NCBI GenBank assembly: GCA_022566315.1
Contig: JADFJC010000012.1
Location: 1-57,394, forward strand
Source: Planctomycetota bacterium
Lineage (GTDB): Bacteria > Planctomycetota > Phycisphaerae > Sedimentisphaerales > Anaerobacaceae
Direction: 5' to 3'
Length of the DNA: 57,394 nucleotides
Shown here: in pieces, positions 8,343 to 16,594 of the stretch
How the letters are laid out: each line of letters opens with the position of its first letter
How positions within the stretch are numbered: the stretch's first letter is position 1
The notes under the pieces: generated by a model
Told to the model about the DNA's origin: nothing
What the model saw: only the letters and a program-made list of their open reading frames with translations
Database searches by the model: none
Position numbers and translations under genes: made by a program

Positions 8343-8415
8343 AGGCCAGTAGCTCAATTGGCAGAGCGTCGGTCTCCAAAACCGAAGGTTGGGGGTTCGA
8401 TTCCCTCCTGGCCTG
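8343..8415 (+). tRNA. tRNA-Trp (anticodon CCA)
   Basis: The acceptor AGGCCAG pairs with CTGGCCT with discriminator G. The anticodon stem TCGGT/ACCGA carries loop CTCCAAA (anticodon CCA), and the T arm is GGGGG-TTCGATT-CCCTC. No CCA is encoded. Its place between rpmG and secE is the usual bacterial one. Confidence 0.95.
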
Positions 8416-8489
8416 CTTTGAAGCGTATGAGGTGAAGCGAGATAGGAGACTGGTAAGCCTGCTTCTGTTTGGCGGATACGAGGTCAATT

Positions 8490-8891
8490 ATGATTTTTAA
8501 TATTTATAAACGTGGTCAGGGCAAATACACGAGGCTCTGCACTGCTTTTGCCGGGGCAATATTTGCCGGATTGGGCTGTTTGCAGCTTTACAGAAAATTA
8601 GAGGCTGCCGAATGGGAAATGAGCCGTAAGGCGGCATTGTGGGTTGCAACTATGGTGCCTCTTGGTTTGTTTGTTGTCTTTGTTCTTTTGATTTCCTGGC
8701 TGATAAATAAAGCTTCAGTTGCAGATTTTCTGATTGCCGCTGAGGGCGAAATGAAAAAGGTCAGCTGGTCAAGCAAACAGGAAATAGCTGTTTCGACGTT
8801 TATCGTTATCGTGTTTGTGATTATGATGGCTACGCTTCTTGGAACTACAGATTTAGGTTTTAGAACGTTCTTTACGTGGCTCCTGGGTTAA
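8490..8891 (+). CDS. secE: Preprotein translocase subunit SecE
   Basis: Small membrane subunit that clamps SecY in the SecYEG channel. 133 residues from the ATG at 8490 behind a GAGGTC site; the in-frame TTG at 8469 is rejected. Three hydrophobic segments are visible (about residues 17-36, 50-73 and 101-121), so it is the longer three-helix form. The conserved amphipathic stretch EMKKVSWSSKQE precedes the last helix. It is followed by nusG after a 65-base gap. Confidence 0.93.
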   Translation: MIFNIYKRGQGKYTRLCTAFAGAIFAGLGCLQLYRKLEAAEWEMSRKAALWVATMVPLGLFVVFVLLISWLINKASVADFLIAAEGEMKKVSWSSKQEIAVSTFIVIVFVIMMATLLGTTDLGFRTFFTWLLG

Positions 8892-8956
8892 TTTGTATCA
8901 AGACTTTTGCAAAATTTCAGTTGTATCTCGAAGCAGATACGAAACAGGGTGTTAAT

Positions 8957-9499
8957 ATGCAGTGGTACGTTTTACGAGTTGCGGCAAATAAAGAGGTGCA
9001 GGTCAAAGACGTCCTTGCGCAGAAGGTCGAGAGTGAGGGTTTGGCCGATATTATCGGCAGGATAGAGGTTCCAGTTGAGCGGATTAAGCGTATCCGCGGC
9101 AACAAACAGACGGTCCATAAGCGAAAACTGTATCCCGGCTACGTTTTTATGGAGATGGAATCGACCGAGGATGGACGGGTTCCTGAAAAGGCGTGGTTTA
9201 TGATTAAGGGGACCACCGGCGTAGGAGATTTTATCGGCACGGAAGGGATTCCGACCCCGATGCGCGATACGGATGTGGCAAAGATGCTTTTAGAGGCTGA
9301 AAGGCCCGATGAGGCACCGAGCATCAAAGTCGAGTTTAGCAAAGGTGATATGATTAAAATTCGAGAGGGACACTTTGAGAACTGTGAAGGTGTCGTCGAT
9401 TCGATTGATGCCGAGCGTGGCAGAGTGGAGGTAATTGTTACGATATTCGGTCGGCCCACGCCGCTGGATATAGAGTATTGGCAGATAGAGAAATTGTAA
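8957..9499 (+). CDS. nusG: Transcription termination/antitermination protein NusG
   Basis: Binds the RNA polymerase clamp and couples transcription to Rho or to the ribosome. 180 residues. The NGN domain begins MQWYVLRVAANKE and includes YPGYVF near 57-63. The KOW domain covers the last ~55 residues (KGDMIKIREGHFEN...). The ATG at 8957 sits behind AGGGTG; upstream in-frame codons have no support. It is shorter than the acid-extended NusG forms of some phyla. Confidence 0.96.
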   Translation: MQWYVLRVAANKEVQVKDVLAQKVESEGLADIIGRIEVPVERIKRIRGNKQTVHKRKLYPGYVFMEMESTEDGRVPEKAWFMIKGTTGVGDFIGTEGIPTPMRDTDVAKMLLEAERPDEAPSIKVEFSKGDMIKIREGHFENCEGVVDSIDAERGRVEVIVTIFGRPTPLDIEYWQIEKL

Positions 9500-9556
9500 C
9501 TGAGAGACTGGAAGTTCGGAGCTTACAGGCGACGGACTAACAATTAAAGGTGAAGA

Positions 9557-9982
9557 ATGGCCAAAGAGGTAGTGGTAAAGATTAAATTGCAGGCTCCGGG
9601 CGGAAAGGCGACGCCGGCCCCACCGATAGGACCTGCTTTAGGTCAGAATGGCGTTAACATAGGCCAGTTTGTTTCGCAGTTCAATGAACGAACAAAGGAA
9701 CTTAACGGGACAATTGTGCCGGTCGTGATAACGGTCTTTAGGGACAAAAGTTTTACGTTTGAGGTCAAAAGCCCTCCGGCGGCGGTCCTGCTGAAACAGG
9801 CGGCCGAAATCGCCAAGGGCAGTGGCGTCCCGAATAAAGAGAAGGTCGGCACAATCAGTGCCGTGCAACTACGTAAAATCACTGAGACCAAGTTCAAGGA
9901 TTTGAACGCATACGATTTGGAACAGGCCGATAAAATTATCAGAGGCACCGCCCGAAGTATGGGCGTGGAGATAATTGATTAG
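9557..9982 (+). CDS. rplK: 50S ribosomal protein L11 (uL11)
   Basis: 141 residues, normal length. The N-terminal thiopeptide-site loop [15 protein letters not shown] is intact, and the C-terminal rRNA-binding domain ends MGVEIID. L11 forms the base of the GTPase-associated stalk. Start ATG behind GGTGA. The next gene (rplA) follows after 30 bases. Confidence 0.98.
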   Translation: MAKEVVVKIKLQAPGGKATPAPPIGPALGQNGVNIGQFVSQFNERTKELNGTIVPVVITVFRDKSFTFEVKSPPAAVLLKQAAEIAKGSGVPNKEKVGTISAVQLRKITETKFKDLNAYDLEQADKIIRGTARSMGVEIID

Positions 9983-10012
9983 TAACAACTTGTACACAAA
10001 ACGAGATGAACA

Positions 10013-10690
10013 ATGCGAGCTAAAAGCAAAAGATACAAGAAAGAATCGGAACAGTTAAGCAAAGAGAGCCTTAGTCTGACTGAGGCTGTCGAGAAGGTCA
10101 AATCGTTCAAGTCGGTGAAATTTGACCAGAGTATAGAATGTGTTCTTCACTTAGGTATCGACCCGAAGCAGGCTGACCAGCTGGTTAGAGGCTCAATATC
10201 TTTGCCTCACGGGATAGGCAAGCAGAAAAAAGTCATCGCTTTCTGCGAGGATTCGGATGTTGAGGCAGTCAAAAGCGCTGGTGCCATTGAGGCCGGGTGC
10301 GATGAGCTTGTTAAAAAAATCACGGATGGCTGGATGGATTTCGATGTGGCTATCGCATCGCCGAAGGTGATGAGCAAGGTAGGTAAGCTCGGCCGGGTCC
10401 TCGGGCCGCAGGGGAAGATGCCTTCGCCTAAAAATGGCACGGTGACCGGCAATGTTGCGACCGCAGTGGCTGAATTTGCCGCGGGCAAAGTCGAGTTTAG
10501 AAACGATGCCGGCGGCAATATCCACGCAGTAGTCGGTAAGCAAAGCTTTGAGACTGAAAAACTGGTAGGTAATATCGATGCGTTTGTCTCGCATATAAAG
10601 AAGATAAAACCGGCGGCGTCAAAAGGGACGTATATCAAGAAAATGAGTATATCTGCGACAATGAGCCCCGGCATAATAGTTGATATTTGA
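10013..10690 (+). CDS. rplA: 50S ribosomal protein L1 (uL1)
   Basis: 225 residues of normal length. It forms the L1 stalk and usually represses its own L11–L1 mRNA. The KMPSPKNGTVT motif near residues 139-149 and the glycine-rich region before it match the family. The spacer to rplJ is only 89 bases and consists of AATACGAAATCC-type words. No classical L10 leader is obvious. Confidence 0.98.
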   Translation: MRAKSKRYKKESEQLSKESLSLTEAVEKVKSFKSVKFDQSIECVLHLGIDPKQADQLVRGSISLPHGIGKQKKVIAFCEDSDVEAVKSAGAIEAGCDELVKKITDGWMDFDVAIASPKVMSKVGKLGRVLGPQGKMPSPKNGTVTGNVATAVAEFAAGKVEFRNDAGGNIHAVVGKQSFETEKLVGNIDAFVSHIKKIKPAASKGTYIKKMSISATMSPGIIVDI

Positions 10691-10779
10691 AGCGTAAATC
10701 GTGAAGTCGAATGTGAAATACGAAATCCTAAACACGAAATACTGAGAGTAAATACGAAATCCGAAGCACAGGTGACAGG
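10691..10779 (+). repeat. Short-word repeat spacer rplA–rplJ
   Basis: Built from GTGAAATACGAAATCC, AAACACGAAATACTG and AGTAAATACGAAATCC variants, one of the spacer repeat families found throughout the ribosomal operons here. Confidence 0.7.
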
Positions 10780-11313
10780 ATGAGCAAGTACGTAAAAGAG
10801 TTACTACAGTCGGAACTGGAAAAGAAAATCGTCAACGAGGACATCAGAGATTTTTTGGTTGTCAGCACCAGGGGTGTCGGCGGTGTTGACAATAATCTGA
10901 TGCGCGGTGAGCTTAAAGAAAAGCACATCAGCTTATCGGTGGTCAAGAACTCGCTGTTCAAAAAAGCGTTGTGCGGCCAACAGATGGAGTCTGCATCGGT
11001 GTTGTTTAGCGGCCCTTGCGCTATCGCTTACGGCGGTGACAGTATCGTTGACGTTGCAAAAGCATTGGCCGAATGGGTCAAGAAGGTCCCTGTGATAGAG
11101 ATTAAAGGGGCCTTTCTCGACGGCTCAGCTTTAGATGCTGAAGGAGCAGAGAACCTTTCAAAGATGCCGACACGAGCAGAGCTACTCAGCAAGATTGCCG
11201 GCTTGATACAGTCCCCTGCCAGGGGATTGGCCTCAACCGTTGGTGCTCCTGCAGGAATTATCGCAGGTTGTATAGAGACTATTGCCCAGAGCGATGAAAA
11301 ACAAGCAGCGTAA
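10780..11313 (+). CDS. rplJ: 50S ribosomal protein L10 (uL10)
   Basis: 177 residues. It anchors the L7/L12 dimers through its C-terminal helix and binds 23S rRNA next to L11. The N-terminal domain ([20 protein letters not shown]) and the alanine-rich C-terminal helix are as expected. The stop at 11311-11313 runs directly into an 82-base AGAAGACAG repeat tract. Confidence 0.97.
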   Translation: MSKYVKELLQSELEKKIVNEDIRDFLVVSTRGVGGVDNNLMRGELKEKHISLSVVKNSLFKKALCGQQMESASVLFSGPCAIAYGGDSIVDVAKALAEWVKKVPVIEIKGAFLDGSALDAEGAENLSKMPTRAELLSKIAGLIQSPARGLASTVGAPAGIIAGCIETIAQSDEKQAA

Positions 11314-11395
11314 GAAGACAGAAGACAGAAGACAGAAAACAGAAGACAGAAGACAGAAGACAGAAAACAGAAGACAGAAGACAGAAGACAGAAAA
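11314..11395 (+). repeat. AGAAGACAG simple-repeat tract between rplJ and rplL
   Basis: About nine units of AGAAGACAG or AGAAAACAG follow the rplJ stop without a break. They are followed by CTGACTTCTGACCTCTGA, which is complementary in character to the repeat. A hairpin CGAAAC-GGCGAA-GTTTCG lies at 11467-11484. Strong purine bias is expected to make the transcript locally unstructured or able to pair with the following CTGACTTCTG. Confidence 0.85.
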
Positions 11396-11521
11396 ATCTG
11401 ACTTCTGACCTCTGAAATATGAGAAAAGCCTGCGTGGCTGTCCCTGGTTTTAATAACGAGGTTAAACGAAACGGCGAAGTTTCGGCTACCACGAGGCGCT
11501 ATGTAACAGGAGTTAATAGAA

Positions 11522-12037
11522 ATGGCAGAAGAACAAGCGAAAGAAGTGAAAGAAACTAAAGAAACGAAAGAAGCTAAGAAAGAAAAAGAAGCCAAGGGAA
11601 CGAAAGAGACCAAGGAAACGAAGAAAACACAGGAAGCTAAAGAGACAGGGAAGTGGAGCAGTAAGGTTAAGAAGCTTGGTGACGATATAATGGGTCTGAC
11701 GTTGATGCAGGCTAAAGAGCTGGGCGATTATCTCAAGGACGAATATGGTATTGAGCCGGCTGCCGGCGGAGCTGTTATGGTAGCGGGTCTCTCTGCACAA
11801 GGTCAAGCTGAAGAGGAGGAAGAAAAAACCAGCTTTGATGTAATCCTCAAAGAATTCGGCGAGAAAAAGATTCAGGTTATCAAGGAGGTAAGGTCTTTAA
11901 CGGGATTGGGATTGAAAGAAGCCAAAAACCTTGTTGACAACGTTCCCAAGCCGGTCAAAGAGGGACTCAGTAAAGATGATGCTGAAGCTGTACAAAAGCA
12001 GCTTGAAGCTGTCGGGGCCGTAGTTGAATTAGCGTAA
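11522..12037 (+). CDS. rplL: 50S ribosomal protein L7/L12 (bL12) with low-complexity N-terminal extension
   Basis: Stalk protein that recruits translation GTPases. 171 residues against the usual ~120-130. The extra ~45 residues are at the N-terminus and consist of KETKE/KEAK repeats (residues ~6-43). Next come the dimerisation domain ([14 protein letters not shown], ~58-71), an acidic hinge (AEEEEEK), and the conserved C-terminal GTPase-binding domain ([13 protein letters not shown]). The ATG has an AGGAG site nine bases upstream, so the extension belongs to the reading frame. In L12 the N-terminus normally binds L10, so a highly charged tail here is unexpected. Confidence 0.95.
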   Translation: MAEEQAKEVKETKETKEAKKEKEAKGTKETKETKKTQEAKETGKWSSKVKKLGDDIMGLTLMQAKELGDYLKDEYGIEPAAGGAVMVAGLSAQGQAEEEEEKTSFDVILKEFGEKKIQVIKEVRSLTGLGLKEAKNLVDNVPKPVKEGLSKDDAEAVQKQLEAVGAVVELA

Positions 12038-12138
12038 GCAGGAGGACTGCTGGCCTGCCCTTTTGGGAAAAAGCAGGGAAAAAACAGAGGGTTGTACCTA
12101 CATAGGACAATTTAGGCATTTAATGCTGGAGATTGGCA

Positions 12139-15100
12139 ATGTATAAAACTGGTGCTGGACAAAGCGTTCGAGATTTTGGAAGCATACGAGATGCCGTTGA
12201 GATTCCGGACCTGGTAGCAATACAAAGAAGAAGTTACGAGCGGTTTTTGCAACAAGACGTGGCACCAACGAAAAGAAAGCATAGCGGACTCGAAGCTATC
12301 TTCCAGGAGACGTTTCCTATCGAGAGCTACGACAAGAAGATGATTCTGGAATATCTCTACTACGAACTGGAAAAGCCGCATTATACCCCTATTCAGTGCC
12401 GACAGTTACGGCTGACATACGGCTACCCGTTGAAAATATGGTGCAGATTGCGAACCAAGGATGGTGAAGATTTGTCCGAGCAGGCAATGTATCTTGGCGA
12501 AATGCCGGTTATGATAGGCGGCGGGGAGTTCATTATCAACGGCGCTGTGCGAGTCATCGTAAGCCAACTGCACCGAAGTCCGGGTGTTGATTTTCTTATC
12601 GAGAGTAAAGAAGGCGACAGAGTGCTGCACGGCGGTAGAATCATCCCGGAAAGGGGTAGTTGGATAGAGATAGGGGTTACGAACAAAGACGTTTTAGTGG
12701 TCAGAATCGACCAGTCCAGCAAGATACCGGCAACCATTTTACTACGGGCGATGAGCGAGGCATACGGAACTACAGAACAGATTCTGCGTTTGTTTTATCC
12801 GACGAAAAAGGTGCCGCTGAGTAAATTGGTGCCCACTATGTGGGCCGTTCAGCCGATCGTGGACAAAGAGTCCGGTGAAATCATAGTAAAAGCCGGTGCG
12901 CAAATCAGCGACAAGCTCTCTTTAATACAACAAAGCGGTATAGACATCACTGATAGCAAGGAAGACATTACTCAATGGATGTTGGGAAATTTAGAGTGTA
13001 TATGTGTACCTGTTGAGTTATCAGAGGCGGATTGTGAGAATTACCTGACTAAGATGAAAGAAGTATTAAAAGGTCGGGGAGTGTCCAGAGACACTAATCT
13101 TGACAAGATTCTGAAATACTTGGAAGACAGGCTTATGATAGAGTGGCCTGACCAAAATCATCCCCATCCTGATAAAAAGCACATTCCAAAGTATAACATA
13201 GATAAACCAAAAAACTCCACAGAAGAAATAAAGAAAGCGTGGGAAAAGGACGTACCGAAGGAGTTAAGTAAAATATTCAAAGTTTGCGTTAACAAAGTAA
13301 AGGGTAAAAAGTGGCAGGCAGGTCATGAGAACGTATCGGATAAGCCCGGTGTGTATATCTTCCGTAATAAAAAAGAAAAAAAGATTGTCTACGTAGGAAT
13401 GTCCGACAACCTTAAACATAGACAGAAATTTCACTGGACTGGTTCTGGTGCGAGTTCATTTCGAGATCATATTCGAGATGAAATTTTACTTTCTGGAAAA
13501 CGAAAAAAGCGGAAAAAAAGTCGTGTGGGGAAAAAAGGAAACGTTGAGATTGAGGTTATCGACAATGTCCGGGACATCCTCATTTTGAACACCTTAGCCG
13601 AGGATAATATCGAGAGCCACGAGCTGGCATTGCTCAAGTTTTATATGAGATTGCGACCCGGTAATCCGCCCAATAAAGAAAAAGCAAAAACTTTCTTTAG
13701 GGAGAAATTTTTTGATTCCAACCGTTATCGTCTGGGCAAGGTCGGCAGGTTCAGATTAAATCGGAAATTCAACCAGACAGTGAGCGAGGAAGAGATGACT
13801 CTTCGGCCCGAAGATTTCCTCAGCACGATGAAATACATAATGGCTTTGCGGAACAATGAGGGCCAGATTGATGATATCGACCATCTGGGCAACAGGAGGC
13901 TTCGCACAATCGATGAGCTCGCAGGAGATGAGATCAGAAAAGGGCTGCTTAAGCTTCGCAGAACCGTTCAGGAACGGATGAGTTTTAAAAGAGACCCCGA
14001 AGAGCCGCCTCGCATCGCAGATTTGGTTAATTCAAAGAGCGTTTCGAGCAGTATCAACTATTTCTTTGGTCGTGGTGAGTTGAGCCAGGTTGTTGACCAG
14101 ACCAACGCATTGAGCCAGTTGACCCACGAGAGGCGTCTGTCAGCTCTTGGTCCTGGCGGTTTGAACAGAAGGCGGGCCGGCTTTGAAGTGCGCGACGTAC
14201 ATATCAGCCATTACGGCAGAATCTGTCCAATTGAAACGCCTGAAGGGACAAATATCGGATTGATTGCTTCGTTGGCAATATTTGCCGAGATTGATGAGTA
14301 TGGATTTTTACTTACACCATATCGCAAAGTCGAAAAAGGTAAGGTTACAGACAAAGTTGAATATTTGCGGGCTGATAGGGAGATGAAGGTAATATTCGCA
14401 CCTCCAAGCGCGGTTGACCCAGACAGCGACAAAATCACTGAAGGATTCGTTCTCGTAAGAAAAGGCGGTGAGCTGACCCAGGTCTCCAGCGACGAAGTTG
14501 ACTACGTTGATATTTCACCCAAACAAATCGTCGGTGTTTCCGCTTCACTTATTCCGTTCTTAGAGCACGACGATGCAAACCGGGCTTTGATGGGCTCAAA
14601 TATGCAGCGACAAGCGGTTCCTCTGCTGAAGACGGAGTCGCCTTTGGTCGGCACAGGTATGGAAAAAGTTGTTGGCCAAAACTCAAGTATGGTTGTCCGT
14701 GCCGAAAAAGGCGGGGTCGTTACTGCTGTGGACGCAACAAGGATAGTTATTAACCATACCGAGGAATATAATCTTGCCAAATTTGTTGGTTTGAACGAGA
14801 GAACCTGTCTTAATCAAAAGCCCATAGTCAAGCTCGGTGACAGCGTAAAGGCCAACCAGATCATAGCAGACGGCGGAGGCACCGACAATGGCGTATTGGC
14901 CCTCGGTAAAAATATCCTTGTGGGGTTTGTCTCTTTCGACGGGTTTAACTTTGAGGATGCGATTATCGTCAGTGAAAGATTGTGTAAAGACGATAGCTTT
15001 ACGAGCATTCACATCGACGAATTTACAGCCGAAGTTCGCGAGACCCGCCTTGGCAAGGAGGAATTTACCCGTGACATTCCCAATGTCAGTGAAAGGGCAC

Positions 15101-16509
15101 TGGGGAACCTTGATGAACACGGGGTAGTCTGTGAAGGAACAAGGGTCTGCACCGGTGATATCTTAGTAGGCAAGGTGGTGCCCAAGAGCAAGACGGAACT
15201 GACGCCCGAAGAAAAACTACTGCATGCTATATTCGGCAGAGCCGGCGAAGATGTCAAAAATGATTCGCTTGAACTGCCCAGCGGATACGAAGGTGTCGTA
15301 ATAAAGACGGAACGGTTTACCAGACGAGGTGCAGGCTCCGAGGAACAAAAGCAGACACAGGCGGTCCAGATAAAAGAATATCAAAAACAGATGAGGACCA
15401 AGGAATGTGTGATATTCAGACAGATGGTCGAAATTATTCACACGGAGTTCGAGGTCAACATCATTGACCCATCCACACGTCAAAAAGTCGGAGCCAGTGC
15501 TGACAACGACGTTATTTATGAACAGATAGAAAACTTTAGTATCAAGTGGATTAAACCGGCTTCGCTGCGGGATGACGTACAGAAAATCGTGGAGAGATTC
15601 TGGGCCAAGATTACTGAGATTCAGGAAGAAAAGCAGCACAAGATTAAGAGCTTGAAACACGGCGATGAGCTGCCGAGCGGCGTGCTGCAGATGGTAAAAA
15701 TTTACATTGCAATTAAAAGGTCGCTGTCAATTGGCGACAAAATGGCCGGTCGCCACGGCAATAAGGGTGTCATCGCCAAGATTATGCCCGAGGAGGATCT
15801 GCCGTTTCTCGAGGATGGTACGCCTCTTGACATATTGCTGAATCCTCTCGGCGTCCCGAGCCGAATGAATCTTGGCCAGATTCTCGAAACGCATCTCGGC
15901 TGGGTGGCGAAGGTGTTAGGATTTAACGCTATTACACCTGTGTTTGATGGAGCTAACGAAGACGACATCCAGAAATTGAATGCCGAGGCGAACAAACTTA
16001 TGAGCGATCGAAAAAAACAGCTCGAAAAAGAAAAGGAAGTGCCGCCTGCTGATGAATTTTTCATAAATATCCCGAAAATCCTCAAGACACAATTGTATGA
16101 CGGCAGGACAGGTTTGCCTTTTGACCAGCGTGCAACCATCGGATACATCTATATGATGAAACTGCATCATCTTGTCGATGACAAGATTCACGCAAGAGCA
16201 ACCGGGCCGTATAGCCTGATTACCCAGCAGCCGTTAGGTGGTAAGGCAAGAACCGGCGGACAAAGATTCGGTGAAATGGAAGTCTGGGCCCTGGAAGGAT
16301 ACGGCGCTGCTTTTACACTCCAGGAAATGCTCACGGTAAAAAGCGATGATGTCGAGGGACGAACAAAAATCTACGAATCAATGGTCAAAGGTAAAAATAG
16401 TCTTGAAGCTGGAACACCTCTGTCCTTTGACGTATTGTGCAATGAAATAAGAGGATTAGGGTTGAATATTCAGCTCGAAAAGAAACGGCTTGGAAGCGCC
16501 GTACTGTGA
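12139..16509 (+). CDS. rpoB: DNA-directed RNA polymerase subunit beta with an in-frame GIY-YIG domain insertion
   Basis: Catalytic beta subunit, 1456 residues, about 200 longer than expected. The ATG at 12139 follows GGAG by seven bases; a TTG at 12133 is too close to that site. Canonical motifs are intact, including the rifampicin-pocket region (residues ~650-670, with the D, H and S of cluster I kept) and [12 protein letters not shown] near the C-terminal third. Between IQQSGI (ends ~268) and VEIEVIDNV (starts ~469) lies an unrelated block. It contains GVYIF (404-408), YVG (418-420) and KHR with R428, the signature of a GIY-YIG nuclease. The frame is open throughout and beta resumes seamlessly. 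No intein splice motifs are seen. In E. coli numbering the site falls near residues 330-337, in the beta lobe. Confidence 0.97.
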   Translation: MYKTGAGQSVRDFGSIRDAVEIPDLVAIQRRSYERFLQQDVAPTKRKHSGLEAIFQETFPIESYDKKMILEYLYYELEKPHYTPIQCRQLRLTYGYPLKIWCRLRTKDGEDLSEQAMYLGEMPVMIGGGEFIINGAVRVIVSQLHRSPGVDFLIESKEGDRVLHGGRIIPERGSWIEIGVTNKDVLVVRIDQSSKIPATILLRAMSEAYGTTEQILRLFYPTKKVPLSKLVPTMWAVQPIVDKESGEIIVKAGAQISDKLSLIQQSGIDITDSKEDITQWMLGNLECICVPVELSEADCENYLTKMKEVLKGRGVSRDTNLDKILKYLEDRLMIEWPDQNHPHPDKKHIPKYNIDKPKNSTEEIKKAWEKDVPKELSKIFKVCVNKVKGKKWQAGHENVSDKPGVYIFRNKKEKKIVYVGMSDNLKHRQKFHWTGSGASSFRDHIRDEILLSGKRKKRKKSRVGKKGNVEIEVIDNVRDILILNTLAEDNIESHELALLKFYMRLRPGNPPNKEKAKTFFREKFFDSNRYRLGKVGRFRLNRKFNQTVSEEEMTLRPEDFLSTMKYIMALRNNEGQIDDIDHLGNRRLRTIDELAGDEIRKGLLKLRRTVQERMSFKRDPEEPPRIADLVNSKSVSSSINYFFGRGELSQVVDQTNALSQLTHERRLSALGPGGLNRRRAGFEVRDVHISHYGRICPIETPEGTNIGLIASLAIFAEIDEYGFLLTPYRKVEKGKVTDKVEYLRADREMKVIFAPPSAVDPDSDKITEGFVLVRKGGELTQVSSDEVDYVDISPKQIVGVSASLIPFLEHDDANRALMGSNMQRQAVPLLKTESPLVGTGMEKVVGQNSSMVVRAEKGGVVTAVDATRIVINHTEEYNLAKFVGLNERTCLNQKPIVKLGDSVKANQIIADGGGTDNGVLALGKNILVGFVSFDGFNFEDAIIVSERLCKDDSFTSIHIDEFTAEVRETRLGKEEFTRDIPNVSERALGNLDEHGVVCEGTRVCTGDILVGKVVPKSKTELTPEEKLLHAIFGRAGEDVKNDSLELPSGYEGVVIKTERFTRRGAGSEEQKQTQAVQIKEYQKQMRTKECVIFRQMVEIIHTEFEVNIIDPSTRQKVGASADNDVIYEQIENFSIKWIKPASLRDDVQKIVERFWAKITEIQEEKQHKIKSLKHGDELPSGVLQMVKIYIAIKRSLSIGDKMAGRHGNKGVIAKIMPEEDLPFLEDGTPLDILLNPLGVPSRMNLGQILETHLGWVAKVLGFNAITPVFDGANEDDIQKLNAEANKLMSDRKKQLEKEKEVPPADEFFINIPKILKTQLYDGRTGLPFDQRATIGYIYMMKLHHLVDDKIHARATGPYSLITQQPLGGKARTGGQRFGEMEVWALEGYGAAFTLQEMLTVKSDDVEGRTKIYESMVKGKNSLEAGTPLSFDVLCNEIRGLGLNIQLEKKRLGSAVL
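12943..13542 (+). mobile_element. GIY-YIG-containing in-frame insertion within rpoB
   Basis: About 600 bp (200 codons), in frame, AT-richer and more lysine-rich than the flanking rpoB. The first ~110 codons are helical and charged without a recognised fold. GVY–YVG–R is at nt 13348-13356, 13390-13398 and 13420-13422. It is followed by [15 protein letters not shown] and a basic [13 protein letters not shown] stretch, after which rpoB resumes. The catalytic Glu and Asn that lie ~60 and ~75 residues after GVY in UvrC-like domains are not present inside the block. It may be a decayed homing-endonuclease insertion or a domesticated lobe. Boundaries are accurate to a few codons only. Confidence 0.75.
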
Positions 16510-16594
16510 GTTTTGAGTTTTTAGTGTTGGATTTTGAGTTGCAACTAAAAACCAAAAACTCATAACTAAAAACTGAATTGGTAAGGGGCCTTAA
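16510..16594 (+). repeat. Quasi-palindromic spacer rpoB–rpoC
   Basis: Left-arm words GAGTTTTGAGTTTTTAGT and right-arm words ACTAAAAACCAAAAACTC are imperfectly complementary over ~30 bases. The rpoC ribosome binding site (AAGGGG) lies just after. Confidence 0.7.

Noticed and set aside
11314-11395. CRISPR-like array
   Set aside because: Units are 9 bases in direct contact without spacers; it is a simple repeat. No cas genes are in the window.
12943-13542. Intein in RpoB
   Set aside because: No Cys/Ser start, no block B TxxH, no HN-Cys/Ser/Thr end at the borders, and the nuclease motif is GIY-YIG rather than the LAGLIDADG common in inteins.
12943-13542. Group I or II intron in rpoB
   Set aside because: The block is open in frame from end to end, and I see no conserved intron core (P-Q-R-S or domain V). 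A covariance-model search would be needed for full exclusion.
14080-14160. Rifampicin-resistance reading of the RpoB pocket
   Set aside because: Several cluster I positions differ from E. coli (V-V-D-Q-T-N-A), but the key D, H and S are kept and such differences are common between phyla.
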